A stretch of 64,000 nucleotides of DNA, taken from the NCBI RefSeq assembly GCF_035046485.1, contig NC_085138.1, positions 448,361,204 to 448,425,203 on the forward strand, in the 5' to 3' direction. The position numbers and the translations under genes were made by a program. The stretch comes from Aedes albopictus (lineage: Eukaryota; Arthropoda; Insecta; Diptera; Culicidae). This document shows, one piece after another, positions 55,001 through 64,000 of this stretch. Positions within the stretch are counted from its first letter, which is position 1. Each line of letters opens with the position of its first letter. The notes below the pieces were generated by a model. The model worked only from the letters and a program-made list of their open reading frames with translations. It searched no databases and was not told where the DNA came from.

Positions 55001-55320
55001 AGGATATTCTAGGTTAGATTTGCTATCCACTTCGCCTGAACGATTTTCAGACCCAGAAATATCGTACTTCTAATTAGTTTTCACTGCCGTAAAACATACT
55101 GTTATGCTCAGAATAAACAGTTATACCTTCGGATCACACTCATTTACTCGTAAATCTCAATCTGACTGTAAAAATAATGAATTTTTTTCCAATGTTTTGA
55201 GACCCCGAACGAATTTGACATTGCTTTCGGGAAGCATCATCACGACGACGACAACACACCCAAGCGGTCGAATCGTCGTTTTGGGGGCGAATTGACAAGT
55301 ATAAACATATATTTCGTCCG
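52004..55320. other. Mostly single-copy DNA with a GC-rich block (possible host promoter/5' exon)
   Basis: 52320-53600 is markedly GC-richer than its surroundings and contains (GTC)n/(GCC)n tracts at 52531-52566 and 52807-52823. Several overlapping frames of 60-176 codons exist on both strands; they are driven by triplet repeats and show no domain. Arginine/alanine-rich translations and (GCC)n tracts are typical of untranslated first exons or promoters of large insect genes, so I flag it only as a candidate. 53850-55320 is ordinary AT-rich DNA with nothing recognised. Confidence 0.4.
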
Positions 55321-55322
55321 TA

Positions 55323-55694
55323 CACGGAAAAATATTTTAACTCAGCGAATAAGTTTAAAAAATTCAAATTGGACTAAACAGCTTTTATTTTCTACTCAGC
55401 ATTGGGTTGCTCACTCCACACGAATGTTGTCAAAAACAAAGAGAGAAGAACCGGCACACCCGAGTAGCTCCGTGGCAGAAATTAAATTTGGGTAATCTTG
55501 GCTTAACCCAAATTTGAGTTAAATAAGGGCTCCGCTAGGTGAAAATAATCTACCACTGGTTAAATATTTTTACTGCGATCAAACGAGAACTATTTACTCT
55601 CCACTATTGCTGTTTGACGCAAATTGGAGTAATTCCACGGAAGACCGGGACTGTATCAAAACAACTTAAATTTGGGTTGATTTGTAGTTCCGTG
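55323..55694. mobile_element. TA-flanked MITE with CACGGAA ends (372 bp)
   Basis: The short inverted termini CACGGAA and TTCCGTG are flanked by TA (55321-55322, 55695-55696). The interior has paired TAAATTTGGGT and ACCCAAATTTGAG blocks. No coding capacity. Confidence 0.7.
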
Positions 55695-55966
55695 TAGTCG
55701 ACCGTAGTGACAAGCTCATGATCGATTAGAGCGCCATCTCTCGAATAATAGTGGAAAACGTATATGAATTTGCCGCAAACACGGTTGGTAACTCTAATTC
55801 TAATTAACTGCATCTAAGTTCACGATGAAACTCGCATATAAATTACTGCTGCAGAAAACAAGACATAGCGAAATTCACTACTTGTAGTCAGTGCTGAAAA
55901 TTCATTTTAACTTCTTGTACCGACTTTTCGAACCCTCTAAGCAGAATGCCCTCTTCGAATGACTGT

Positions 55967-56756
55967 AATCAGTTTCGTACCTTTTAATTCCGCCCTATGT
56001 TGCTTATCATGTGACAGATACGCGTATTACGACTACCACTTCCACTGGATAACTGACACTGAGGAAGATTACAAGTGGTAGTCGAAATACGCGTATCTGC
56101 CACAGGATAAGCAACATAGGGCGGAATTACAGTATGCGGCAGGAAAAAATGCGATAGTGTTTTTCAACTTCAAACCTCATTTTCGTCCATTTGACATTAA
56201 CCAATCTATGTTTCAACGTTCCATGATCTATAATAGGCAGGTTTTCTGAAAAGTTAATTAAAAAATTTCCCATTTTGGTCACTAACCTTTACAGGGCGGC
56301 GCCTGAAGATGAAGACAACCAGAATTTTCAAACCGCAGAAAATCACACAGGTCGCTAAATTTCGCATCTGATAAAACAACATTTTTGATTTTCTCTACAA
56401 TATCATCAAATATATGTACTTATTTCATCTGGTATGTGAAACTACATGGCTCTGGATCAGTGTGGTCTGGTTGTTCATCGAATTTGAGCTAATTTTGTTA
56501 CTGTTATAGTCATTTTGTTTAATGACCATTGGGCGCGCAGTTTATTGATATCCGCTTATTAGGCCTACATTATCACATGTTAAACATCAAATATGTTCAT
56601 TTTTATTTTTCAGTGCTAGAATATAGACATTGACTGATACACTGTTATGAAAAAATAGTCATATATATCCCATATTTAGCGTGTAATAGTGCCTTGAACT
56701 TTTCGCATTTTTTCCTGCCGCACCCTGTAAAAGGTACGAAACTGATTACACTCCAC
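55967..56756. mobile_element. Hairpin made from a SINE 3' end, split by a later MITE
   Basis: The left arm (55967-56042: GACTGTAATCAGTTTCGTAC, CGCCCTATGTTGCTTATC, GATACGCGTATTACGACTAC) is matched in inverted form by 56064-56129 plus 56730-56756 (GTAGTCGAAATACGCGTATC, GATAAGCAACATAGGGCGG, GGTACGAAACTGATTACACT). The loop (GGATAACTGACACTGAGGAA) and right arm equal the 3' part of the SINE at 28806-29046. The hairpin is interrupted at 56130-56727 by a TA-flanked MITE. Confidence 0.82.
56130..56727. mobile_element. TA-flanked MITE with GCGGCAGGAAAAAATGCG ends (598 bp)
   Basis: The ends CAGTATGCGGCAGGAAAAAA and TTTTTTCCTGCCGCACCCTG are inverted repeats, flanked by TA (56128-56129, 56728-56729). It interrupts the right arm of the SINE-derived hairpin; removing it restores a continuous arm. 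No transposase. Confidence 0.9.
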
Positions 56757-56784
56757 GTTACACTCATTAATTTTAACTTATTTT

Positions 56785-56834
56785 CTTCTTTATAACTCAA
56801 CGTTCGCATTGGAACTTGGCCTGCCTCTTTCAAT
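56785..56834 (-). repeat. SINE 3' fragment (GAA-tail family)
   Basis: AACGTTCGCATTGGAACTTGG then CCTGCCTCTTTCA is the complement of the 3' body of the SINE at 25028-25310. About 50 bases only. Confidence 0.5.
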
Positions 56835-57179
56835 TGGGTTTTTAAATTTTAAAAAATGTATTGATTTTTTGATTTTATACGAAAGAACACCTTTTTCTGA
56901 ACCACTATGATTTTTTTCAGATTTTTAGAACTTTATTTTAGTACCTAAAATCAATTTCAAAGAGATTTTTTGAAATCATCTTTTGACAGCTGGGCAACTG
57001 CTTGACAGCTCCGTTCAGTACAAAATGCGACGAGGGGTGATTCGACAAATCGCTCCCATACAAATTTCAAATTGATTTTTAAATAGGTTCTCGGGCACCA
57101 AAATTGATGAAAATTTGGATTTCGGCTCAGTTTGGCATGCAGATTTAGAATATAGAATTATCTCAGCAACGTTAAAGAA
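56835..57179. other. Unassigned AT-rich spacer
   Basis: No gene or element ends seen. Confidence 0.4.
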
Positions 57180-57392
57180 GCCAATTTAGTGTTCTTAGGG
57201 CACTTACACAGTTATTAACTAAAGGGCTTTCTTCGCCTGCCATTGCATGAATTTGTATATTGTGAGGCAAGCACAACGATATACTATGCCCAGGGAAATC
57301 GACAAAAATTCTCCAATTGGAACGGGAATTGAACCCGCCGTCACCGGATTGGCGATCAATAGCCTTGACTATTAGGCTAACAGGAGACCCTT
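57180..57392 (-). mobile_element. tRNA-derived SINE (GAA-tail family), 3' truncated
   Basis: On the minus strand: a tRNA-like head (TCTCCTGTTAGCCTAATAGT, B-box GGGTTCAATTCCCG), then the body shared with 25028-25310 (CAATGGCAGGCGAAGAAAGC, GTTAATAACTGTGTAAGTGC). It stops before the triplet tail. Confidence 0.8.
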
Positions 57393-57499
57393 GACATATC
57401 TACTTTCAATTGCTCCCAGCTCTTCTCAGACGCTGTACCTGAAAAATCATATGCAACTTAAATACAAAAATATTTGATATTCCATACAAAAATGTTGAA

Positions 57500-57572
57500 A
57501 AGTGGGGGATGCGGGGTGAACGAAAAATCGTGATATTTGTCTAACGTAATACATTAATGGACAGCCGCCAAG
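57500..57572. repeat. Half of a GGGCTGTCCATTAAT-type MITE
   Basis: TACATTAATGGACAGCCGCC at about 57550 is an inverted, slightly altered version of the end of the MITE at 15040-15205, with the G-rich interior (GTGGGGGATGCGGGGTG) to its left. The opposite end is not recognisable. Confidence 0.5.
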
Positions 57573-57609
57573 TTAAACCAAGTTTTATGGATAGTTAAAT
57601 GAGCTCAAA

Positions 57610-57901
57610 GTGTGCAAGTAACACTCAAAAGTATTTCTCTTGAGATGTCTCCTGGATATCTTTCCAAGATTTGTCCCTGCATTTCTCCAGGAGTGTTTCG
57701 TGGAATTTCTGCCAGAGGTTCACAAAGTTCCCTCTGGTTTTTTTCTGAAGATTCTCTTGGTAATTTCCAGAGGAAATTCCCGTGGGCATTCTTTCATAGT
57801 TTCTCTCGGGGTATGCTCAAAGTTTTCCCCCGGGATATTTCATAAAGGTTCTCACGGGGATGAACCAGCCACGAGCTGAATTTCCCCATAATAAAAAAGT
57901 C

Positions 57902-58000
<99 letters not shown>

Positions 58001-58190
58001 GGTTCTCGCGAAGTTTCTCTTGAAGTTTCTCCTTAGATTTTGCTCGAAGTTTTTCCCGAGAGTCTTTTCTTAGGACATTCGTTCTGACGTAGCTCTTGGG
58101 ATGTCTCTCAGAGTCTCGCCTTTACGTTTATGAGGGTTTTCCAGGTTTTTCCTCATAGTTGTTTGCAGGTTTTCTTTCAGTTATTACCCG
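57610..58190. repeat. Degenerate TTTCTC(C/T)GGG-type repeat with microsatellite
   Basis: Loose tandem variants of TTTCTCCAGGAGTGTTTCG and GATTCTCTTGGTAATTTCC, a C/T-biased relative of the repeat at 34-50 kb, split by (AAT)n at 57902-57999. Confidence 0.55.
57902..57999. repeat. (AAT)n microsatellite
   Basis: About 33 perfect AAT triplets. Confidence 0.98.
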
Positions 58191-58273
58191 GCAATTAAAA
58201 AAAAAATCAAAAAATGAAAAACTAAATTAACATCAAATATGTATTTTTAGCAACAACAAAAAGTTGACGCTTG

Positions 58274-58445
58274 GAGCGGACCTGGTGTAATGGTTAGAAC
58301 ACTTGACTATCACGCCGAGGATCTGGGATCGAATCCCACTCCCGACAAACTCACAAAATGTGGGTTCTTCCTTCGGAAGGGAAGTAAAGCGTGGGTCCCG
58401 AGATGAACTAGCCTAGGGCTAAAAATCTCGTTAATACAGATAAAA
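58274..58445 (+). mobile_element. tRNA-derived SINE, family D, with perfect TSD
   Basis: Begins GAGCGGACCTGGTGTAATGG (A-box in CTGGTGTAATGGTTAGAAC), B-box-like GGGATCGAATCCCAC at about 58326, a short body and an A-rich tail. The 16-base direct repeat AAAAAGTTGACGCTTG flanks it (58258-58273 and 58446-58461). A clean, fairly young insertion; 172 bp. Confidence 0.9.
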
Positions 58446-58461
58446 AAAAAGTTGACGCTTG

Positions 58462-59009
58462 AAGAATTGAGGAAGCCTTCTGCCGTGGGAATAAAGACTA
58501 CATTCGAACAAAGTGGGACAAACAAAATAATAATTTTTGATTGCGTACACAAAAATAGCTAATTTTCTTGCCAGGAACAAAAAAAATCATTAAAATCGAT
58601 TAAGTTTTCGCGGAGATATCGCCGAAGCAAGAAACTTACCATTGGAAACCATTAGGCAATCAGACACTTAAAAAAAACGTTTTTTTTTGTATGAAATGTA
58701 AAAAAAAGTACTGAACCGATTATGATGAAACTTTCACCACTTATTATGCCTTACTTGGCAAACTTATAGTCAAATTTTCAGATTCTTTGATGAGCCAACA
58801 ACATAGTTATAGCTCAAACATTTTGGTTTTGGATGCCGAAAGGTTCGAAAATCACATTTTATTATGTCGACAATATTTTTATAATATTAACTACACATAA
58901 TATGCTAATCTTGGTTTAAAAAAAAAACAGATATTTTTATGCACGTTATCGAAAGTTATTCCTTATTTTGTGTGTCTCACTTTCCTTAAGTCCAGTCTTC
59001 AACTCTGGT
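58462..59009. other. Unassigned AT-rich spacer
   Basis: No gene seen. Several poly(A)/poly(T) runs (58669-58690). Confidence 0.4.
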
Positions 59010-59335
59010 AGAAATCTCAAGAACAACAATAATAAATACCGGAAGAATGTCGGAAGGAACTCTAGGAGCTAATCCACAAAAAAAAACCTTATGAGAAACT
59101 CCTGGAGAAATTCTGAAAAAAAAAACTCTGAACACACTGGAACAGGAAATGATAATGAATTCGAAGAAGAATTCCCATGATGAATTATGTGAGAAACAGC
59201 GGTGGAAATTCAAGGAGGAGTCCCGAATGAATACACGCAACACGTTTGGGAAGAATTTCGAAGGAAAAACCCTCAGAAGAATTTCGGCACGAATAGATTT
59301 CCAAGCAAGTTCCTAAACAAACAAGAAATTCCTTA
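59010..59335. repeat. Degenerate GGAATTCCT-type repeat
   Basis: Variants of GGAAGAATGTCGGAAGGAAC and GAATTCCCATGATGAATT in loose tandem order. Confidence 0.5.
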
Positions 59336-60293
59336 TCCCTTCAGCATTACATGTTTTCTTCAGAGTAATATCAATGGGAATAACCAGGACAATCAGTGTA
59401 GCCCGTTTTTATTCGAAATTGTTAATATTTTATGTAATTTATAATTTTCCGTAAAAAGTTCATCGAAATTCCACCATTACTACACCACTATGTAGTAGAA
59501 ACTTTTAGGGCTATCTAATTAAAATTTATAGTGAATACTATATTATTATTATTACCGAATGTTATTTAGTATGTTTAAATGATTGTGAACTCGAGAGCAG
59601 TTTTATTATGGTCATTAATTATGCCAGAAGGATTACATAATAAAGAGTTTTATTTACTCGTTAATTCTGGTTTATGGATAGCTTCAAGTATACTATAAAA
59701 CCTATCATCAATGGTGAGTTTTAGCTATTGATGTAATAAAACCCTTATCAAAGTCAAACAAAACCCATCAGCAATGCAATTGTTACTTTGATATGAATCA
59801 GTAAATATAAACAATACAAAAATGAACAATAATTATTAATCAGAAATGCTGAATAAGATGGCTGGAGATGGGTCAGTACAATAAAGTTTTGTTTGGTGAC
59901 ATAATTCAAAACTATTCCAATATTATTTGTTCTGTGCTGCAGTACAGCCCAGAATTCTGGAATAGGTGGCTCAGGGCATGGAATCATGCAATGCATCCAG
60001 GCGAGCTACCAATCCACAATGGTCTGCATGCACGTTTTAGCAGGAAAAAAAACTTGTAGTGTCTTTCAAAAAATCTGATGTACAACTTTTTAATTTGATG
60101 TTATTGGGATTTGTTACCGGGACTCAAGAAGAAAAACGGGAAAACTTGTAGAACAATTTAATAGATTTATTGAAACGCGACTATACCGCACGAAGTGCAA
60201 ACTGCAAAAAAACCCAAATTCAGTCGTGGCTTACTATGACCTTCTAAGGTTGGTTGCTAGGCAACGAGCTGGGCGGCGGCCCAGGGTGGACAG
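59336..60293. other. Spacer without a supported gene
   Basis: AT-rich sequence; short frames only. Nothing recognised. Confidence 0.4.
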
Positions 60294-60592
60294 TAGTGTG
60301 GTTCAAAAAATCAATGAGGCGTCCGATTTGAATGCGGTCTTCGGCAAAGTTGTAGCTGATAGAGTAGCCCAGGAGTACCAAAGGTCAAGTAACACTGTTG
60401 GACACTTGGAGAAATGCTACGGTCAATTGAATGAAAAACGCACTTTTCCCACAGTAATTCCCATACTAACTTTGAAGGGCTTGTGCACTCTCATTTTTCA
60501 ACCAAATAAGCTCAATTTTTGGGGAAAGGCTTAGAATCTGGTTATGAATCGAATAAGCGGTGTGGAGCAAAACGATTTTTTGAACCACCTTA
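60294..60592. mobile_element. hAT-type MITE (299 bp) with perfect 8-bp TSD
   Basis: The ends TAGTGTGGTTCAAAAAATC and GATTTTTTGAACCACCTTA are inverted repeats and are flanked by GTGGACAG on both sides (60286-60293, 60593-60600), the 8-bp duplication diagnostic of hAT transposition. A 102-codon frame crosses it but has no domain. It carries one CTTCGGCAAAGTTGTAG motif. Confidence 0.93.
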
Positions 60593-60639
60593 GTGGACAG
60601 TGCGACCAGAATAGCCGATTGCTACTTCGATGACAGATG

Positions 60640-60920
60640 TCAATGCAAACCAGTTCTTCGGCAAAGTTGTAGGCAATGTTATTTCTAACAACTTTGCCGA
60701 AGACACATTTTTAATTTGAACGTAGGTCAATTTTAAATTTCCGCTTGGGGTGATCCCTGAAAAAACGCTTTTTGTTTGTTTTTTGTTAAATGTTCTGAAG
60801 GTCACATTCCTAAAAAATCAAACAAAAAAGTTATTGTGAAAAAATCGTGAATCACTCTTAGTCAAAATTTAAAATTGATCATACAAATTAAAATATGTCT
60901 TCGGCAAAGTTGTCGAAAAA
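60640..60920. repeat. CTTCGGCAAAGTTGT motif cluster
   Basis: CTTCGGCAAAGTTGTAGGC (about 60657) and its complement AACAACTTTGCCGAAGAC (about 60689) form a small hairpin; a further direct copy is at about 60899 and another inside the hAT-type MITE at about 60342. The same motif occurs near 51167. Part of an interspersed repeat whose limits I cannot define. Confidence 0.6.
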
Positions 60921-61428
60921 CTGACTCACATATGACTTCAAATTGAAAGAAGTATGTCATACTTGATCTAAGACATGGGTCATCCTGATCAAAAAAAATG
61001 GGAAACGGTGTAGCGAACAATGATAATCAACTAAAAAAATTAATTTCTTAGAAAATTAATTCAGATATTGAGTTGGCAACTCCTATAGAAACAAAACATG
61101 GGTTCCCACCAATATTTCATCAAAAAAAAATTCAAATTTTTTGATAGATACAGAACTACAGGATTGCCATTCCTTCGTGAATTTTCATCAGAGGTGCATT
61201 TCGAAGTTTTGTCGAAAGATTTTGAAAAGTTGTCAATGGCCCTACGAATTATATTTTAACTTTTTGTCCTAAAATTCCACCAGAAATGTGAGCCATTTAA
61301 AAACTTCTCCGGAGCGTGCACCAGGGATTCCACAAAAAAATCGCGTTTGAATTTTCACCCCAAATTTACACGAACCCCAATTTTGTATTATTTTTTTTTT
61401 AAGTTACTGCTTTAGTTTATTCTTTATG
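60921..61428. other. Unassigned AT-rich spacer
   Basis: No gene seen. Confidence 0.4.
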
Positions 61429-61577
61429 CTATGTTCGCACTGCAATCTGAATAACATGTTATTCAAATTATCACCGAGAAAAACCTCATCAAGCCAATAT
61501 TATCTCACTGTCTTGAATGTGTTATTCATGGTGATACTTTGAATAACATGTTATTCAGTTTCCAGTCTGAACATAGC
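61429..61577. mobile_element. MITE with GCTATGTTC ends (149 bp)
   Basis: GCTATGTTCGCACTGCAATC and TGAATAACATGTTATTCAAA pair with TTTGAATAACATGTTATTCA and CCAGTCTGAACATAGC at the other end. Each arm also contains its own small palindrome AATAACATGTTATT. Non-coding. Confidence 0.82.
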
Positions 61578-61654
61578 ATTATGTTTCTGTAGGGACTCTG
61601 CCACTAATTCTGACTAATTCTATGGGTTCTAATGCCTTGAGAACACCTTCTAAT

Positions 61655-62108
61655 GCCGGGGCCCGTAGCGTTGTGGCTACACGTTCACTTCATAAGTGGA
61701 TGGTCATGGGTTCGATCCCAGCCCCGGCACTTGCAATTTTTCGTCAGTTGCTCTTCCCCCCGAGAGCGGCTGACACCTGACCCTCTTCTGAGCATATGCT
61801 CTAACGGACTCGGAAACTCGGATATCGGTTAACGGCAACTCATAATGGGACCCCCAATCGGACTGGAAATGGAACAAGAGCCACACAGCAACATTGTGCT
61901 CTTCATTCTACCATGGACAGGGTAGAAAAGACAGCAGCGCAAAGGCTACCAGTTCGAATTAGAATTAGTAGAATTAGAATAGAATACATTTAGGCGCTGC
62001 ACAAAGTGTGAGTGCAGCCGCCAATTGAAATCGCTCACGCAGTGCCGTAGTGGACAAAAGAGCTGTAAATTAGGTTAAGTGGTTGAAGAATAAAAAAAAA
62101 AAAAAAAA
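61655..62108 (+). mobile_element. tRNA-derived SINE, family E, poly(A)-tailed, with perfect TSD
   Basis: Head GCCGGGGCCCGTAGCGTTGT, B-box GGGTTCGATCCCAGCC, a ~300-base body (CCCGAGAGCGGCTGACACC; GGCGCTGCACAAAGTGTGAG) and a poly(A) tail of about 19. The direct repeat AACACCTTCTAAT flanks it (61642-61654 and 62109-62121). At 454 bp it is the longest SINE here. Poly(A) suggests mobilisation by an L1-type enzyme, unlike the triplet-tailed SINEs. Confidence 0.92.
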
Positions 62109-62121
62109 AACACCTTCTAAT

Positions 62122-64000
62122 CACTTTAAATATTTTTATCATCGTTTTCACATTTGAATCCTGGATACAATAAATGTCGTAGCCTTAATTTGTTCCACAG
62201 CAACCTCCATAAATTTTCGTAAAAAATGATAACTATTTTTTTTTTAATTTCATTCTACAATAGCAAACATATTTTTCTAGCAAGAGCTGTGATCCCGGAC
62301 CCCACCTTTTGTGAATTCGGCTCTGGGAATAGAAATACACTAGAACTCTTGCTAGAACTCTAGGGGCGCTGTAGTAGCTTTTGCTAGTTAATTAAATTAA
62401 TAACCTTAATTGTAATAAATTGATTGTTTGAAGTGCTCATCTTGTAGAGGATCTTTTGTTTTGGTAAACATAATTTACTTGAGACTTCCAGTACCGTTGC
62501 TGACGCTGTAAGGGCGTGACAAACTAGATGTTAGTCACACGAACAGTCGCGACATTGAACTTCTGTGGCTAGTTAGTCTAATGCTCTGGGTGATGTAATG
62601 TGAACACATCCGAGGTAAACATTGAATAAGAATTCTAGAGCTTCAATGTTTGGCAGACCTTTGAAAAAATTTAAATTTTACAATGGATTTTGATCAACAA
62701 ACTGTTATCCAAACTGGAAACATGTGCATCTACAAAGGTAGCTGGATCGTCAATTACTGGAAACCCTTTTGGAGTGAAGTATGTGTTGATATGTAGGGCG
62801 AGAATGAATCCTCCAAGTTTTTGCCTGATTTTTTGCAATTTACATAATTCTTTTGCACATGTTGCTAAGTATGTACTGATGTAATCAATCAAATGGAGAC
62901 GCATGATTGCTCACAATTGAATGTAACCAAAGATATCCGATTAACAAGATGGCCATGTGAGTAGGGTGTCCATATGAATCGTAGGAAACATGTCTTTTTT
63001 GCGATTGTGCTGCTACGTAGAGGAACAATATAGAACTATTAGGGAAAACGTTACAAGGCATACTAAGATTTTTCTTGAAGCAAATGACATTTGATTTGTT
63101 TTGAATTGGTCGAATTTCAGATCTTGGTCGATCTAAAAGACATAGGAAAGAGGCATAGCTTCCGGCAGGTTTTTCGTTAAAATATGGATATACAATGTGT
63201 AATCGTGTTTCCGATGATGCCAAGCGATGATCGCAATCACTCGCATCCAGAGGATGTTCGATTAGTGGAGAAGTTTTAAGAGAATGGCTGGCGGAAGGAA
63301 TTTGAATAAAGTGCATTTCTTAGTCTCATGAGTGGCTACTGGTACACTGATTATATGTGCGACATGACAACAGACTGGGGGTCGCGAGCGTCCGGAGAGT
63401 CAAGTTTGGGAAATGATGGTGTTCAATGTTCAATCCGTCTCGCCCAAGCATGTTAAACCAATTTACGCCCCTTGAATTAGTTTTTTTTTTAATTTTTTTC
63501 TCATATTTAACACATAATGAATGAAACAAATATTTACAAATATTTTTCTTTTTTGCATTATAAAGAAACATTCATAATAAAATTATTTGAACTTCCGAGT
63601 TCTTGCACAGTGCTGACATTTCTCTATTGAAATGGGTGACTCGTGTCGTACGTTATACGGCGTAATACAAATGATCTGGCACCACTCCCGGGTTTCTCTC
63701 ATTCGCCAGGATGCTCCAGATTGTCCGCAGCATTGTTTCTAGAGATCAGCTTAACTCCTTTAGCAACTCGCCCCCATAATTTAGAATTGTAATAGTTCTA
63801 CTACTATCTTCAGCTAGACACTTGGCATAAGCCTAAAATGATTAAAAGCAAAGTTTTCAATAATAAATTGTTGAAATGAAACGAAGTTACATACCTTTTC
63901 TTACCCCACAGAGCACAAAAGTTTGATAATTGAAAACAGTGTTGTTTATTAGTAACTTTCAATTAGCAACATCCTAGTTAGCAACCACCAAAAGCAAGGC
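62122..64000. other. Spacer without a supported gene
   Basis: AT-rich with short frames on both strands (longest about 143 codons, minus strand 62885-63316) lacking recognisable domains. TCAAGTTTGGGAAATG near 63401 recalls the end of the hAT-type MITE at 2759 but no partner is visible. Confidence 0.4.

Overview
This window reads as nuclear DNA of a mosquito, most probably an Aedes-type culicine. The grounds are a dense, nested load of non-LTR retrotransposons (including a LOA/Lian-type element whose ORF2 carries an RNase H domain), several tRNA-derived SINE families (one with a GAA triplet tail, the architecture published for the Aedes SINE Feilai), many small terminal-inverted-repeat (TIR) elements, and very AT-rich spacer. 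The species assignment is inference. I see no bacterial-style operons, rRNA, CRISPR array or convincing host protein-coding gene. Two 500-N scaffold gaps interrupt the sequence (1149-1648 and 26649-27148).

Layout. 1-2.5 kb: a broken non-LTR reverse transcriptase gene, split by a later insertion that contains a gap and a tRNA-like module. 2.76 kb: a hAT-type MITE. 4.1-9.6 kb: a satellite locus that starts as ~11-bp units with two ~0.2-kb spacers (one interrupted by a SINE) and becomes a 4.15-kb, nearly pure 10-bp minisatellite. 11.1-11.9 kb: a (CATAA)n microsatellite. 12-21.4 kb: MITEs and foldback elements, several nested. 21.87-24.80 kb: the best-preserved coding sequence of the window, a 5'-truncated LOA-type ORF2 (RT plus RNase H) with a perfect 13-bp target-site duplication (TSD). 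27.2-27.6 kb: an R1/jockey-like RT relic. 28-30.6 kb: a ~0.3-kb tandem repeat hit by a SINE, a PIF/Harbinger-like element and a hairpin MITE. 30.7-34.4 kb: a 1.2-kb foldback, a MITE, and an internally deleted non-LTR element with a long TSD. 34.4-50 kb: long stretches of a degenerate GAATTCCT/GGAATT-rich repeat into which other elements have inserted: tRNA-like-bearing MITEs, a second, internally deleted LOA copy between 318-bp direct repeats, and a poly(A)-tailed ORF1-only retrocopy. 50-64 kb: sparser intergenic DNA with one GC-rich block (52.3-53.6 kb) that could hold a host promoter or exon, plus MITEs and two clean SINE insertions.

How the parts work together. Nothing here forms a cellular pathway. 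The genes are replication machinery of retrotransposons (RT, RNase H, nucleic-acid-binding ORF1 proteins), almost all broken. The SINEs and MITEs are non-autonomous passengers that would need enzymes supplied from elsewhere. The most informative content is the insertion history: empty and filled sites, TSDs, nested insertions and templated inverted duplications. The most unusual patterns are (1) two unrelated TA-flanked inverted-repeat elements that each carry an internal tRNA-like module, (2) an ORF1-only retrocopy with AATAAA, a poly(A) tail and a 13-bp TSD, (3) a 10-bp satellite that encodes the same decapeptide in all three frames of one strand, and (4) 318-bp direct repeats flanking a LOA copy.
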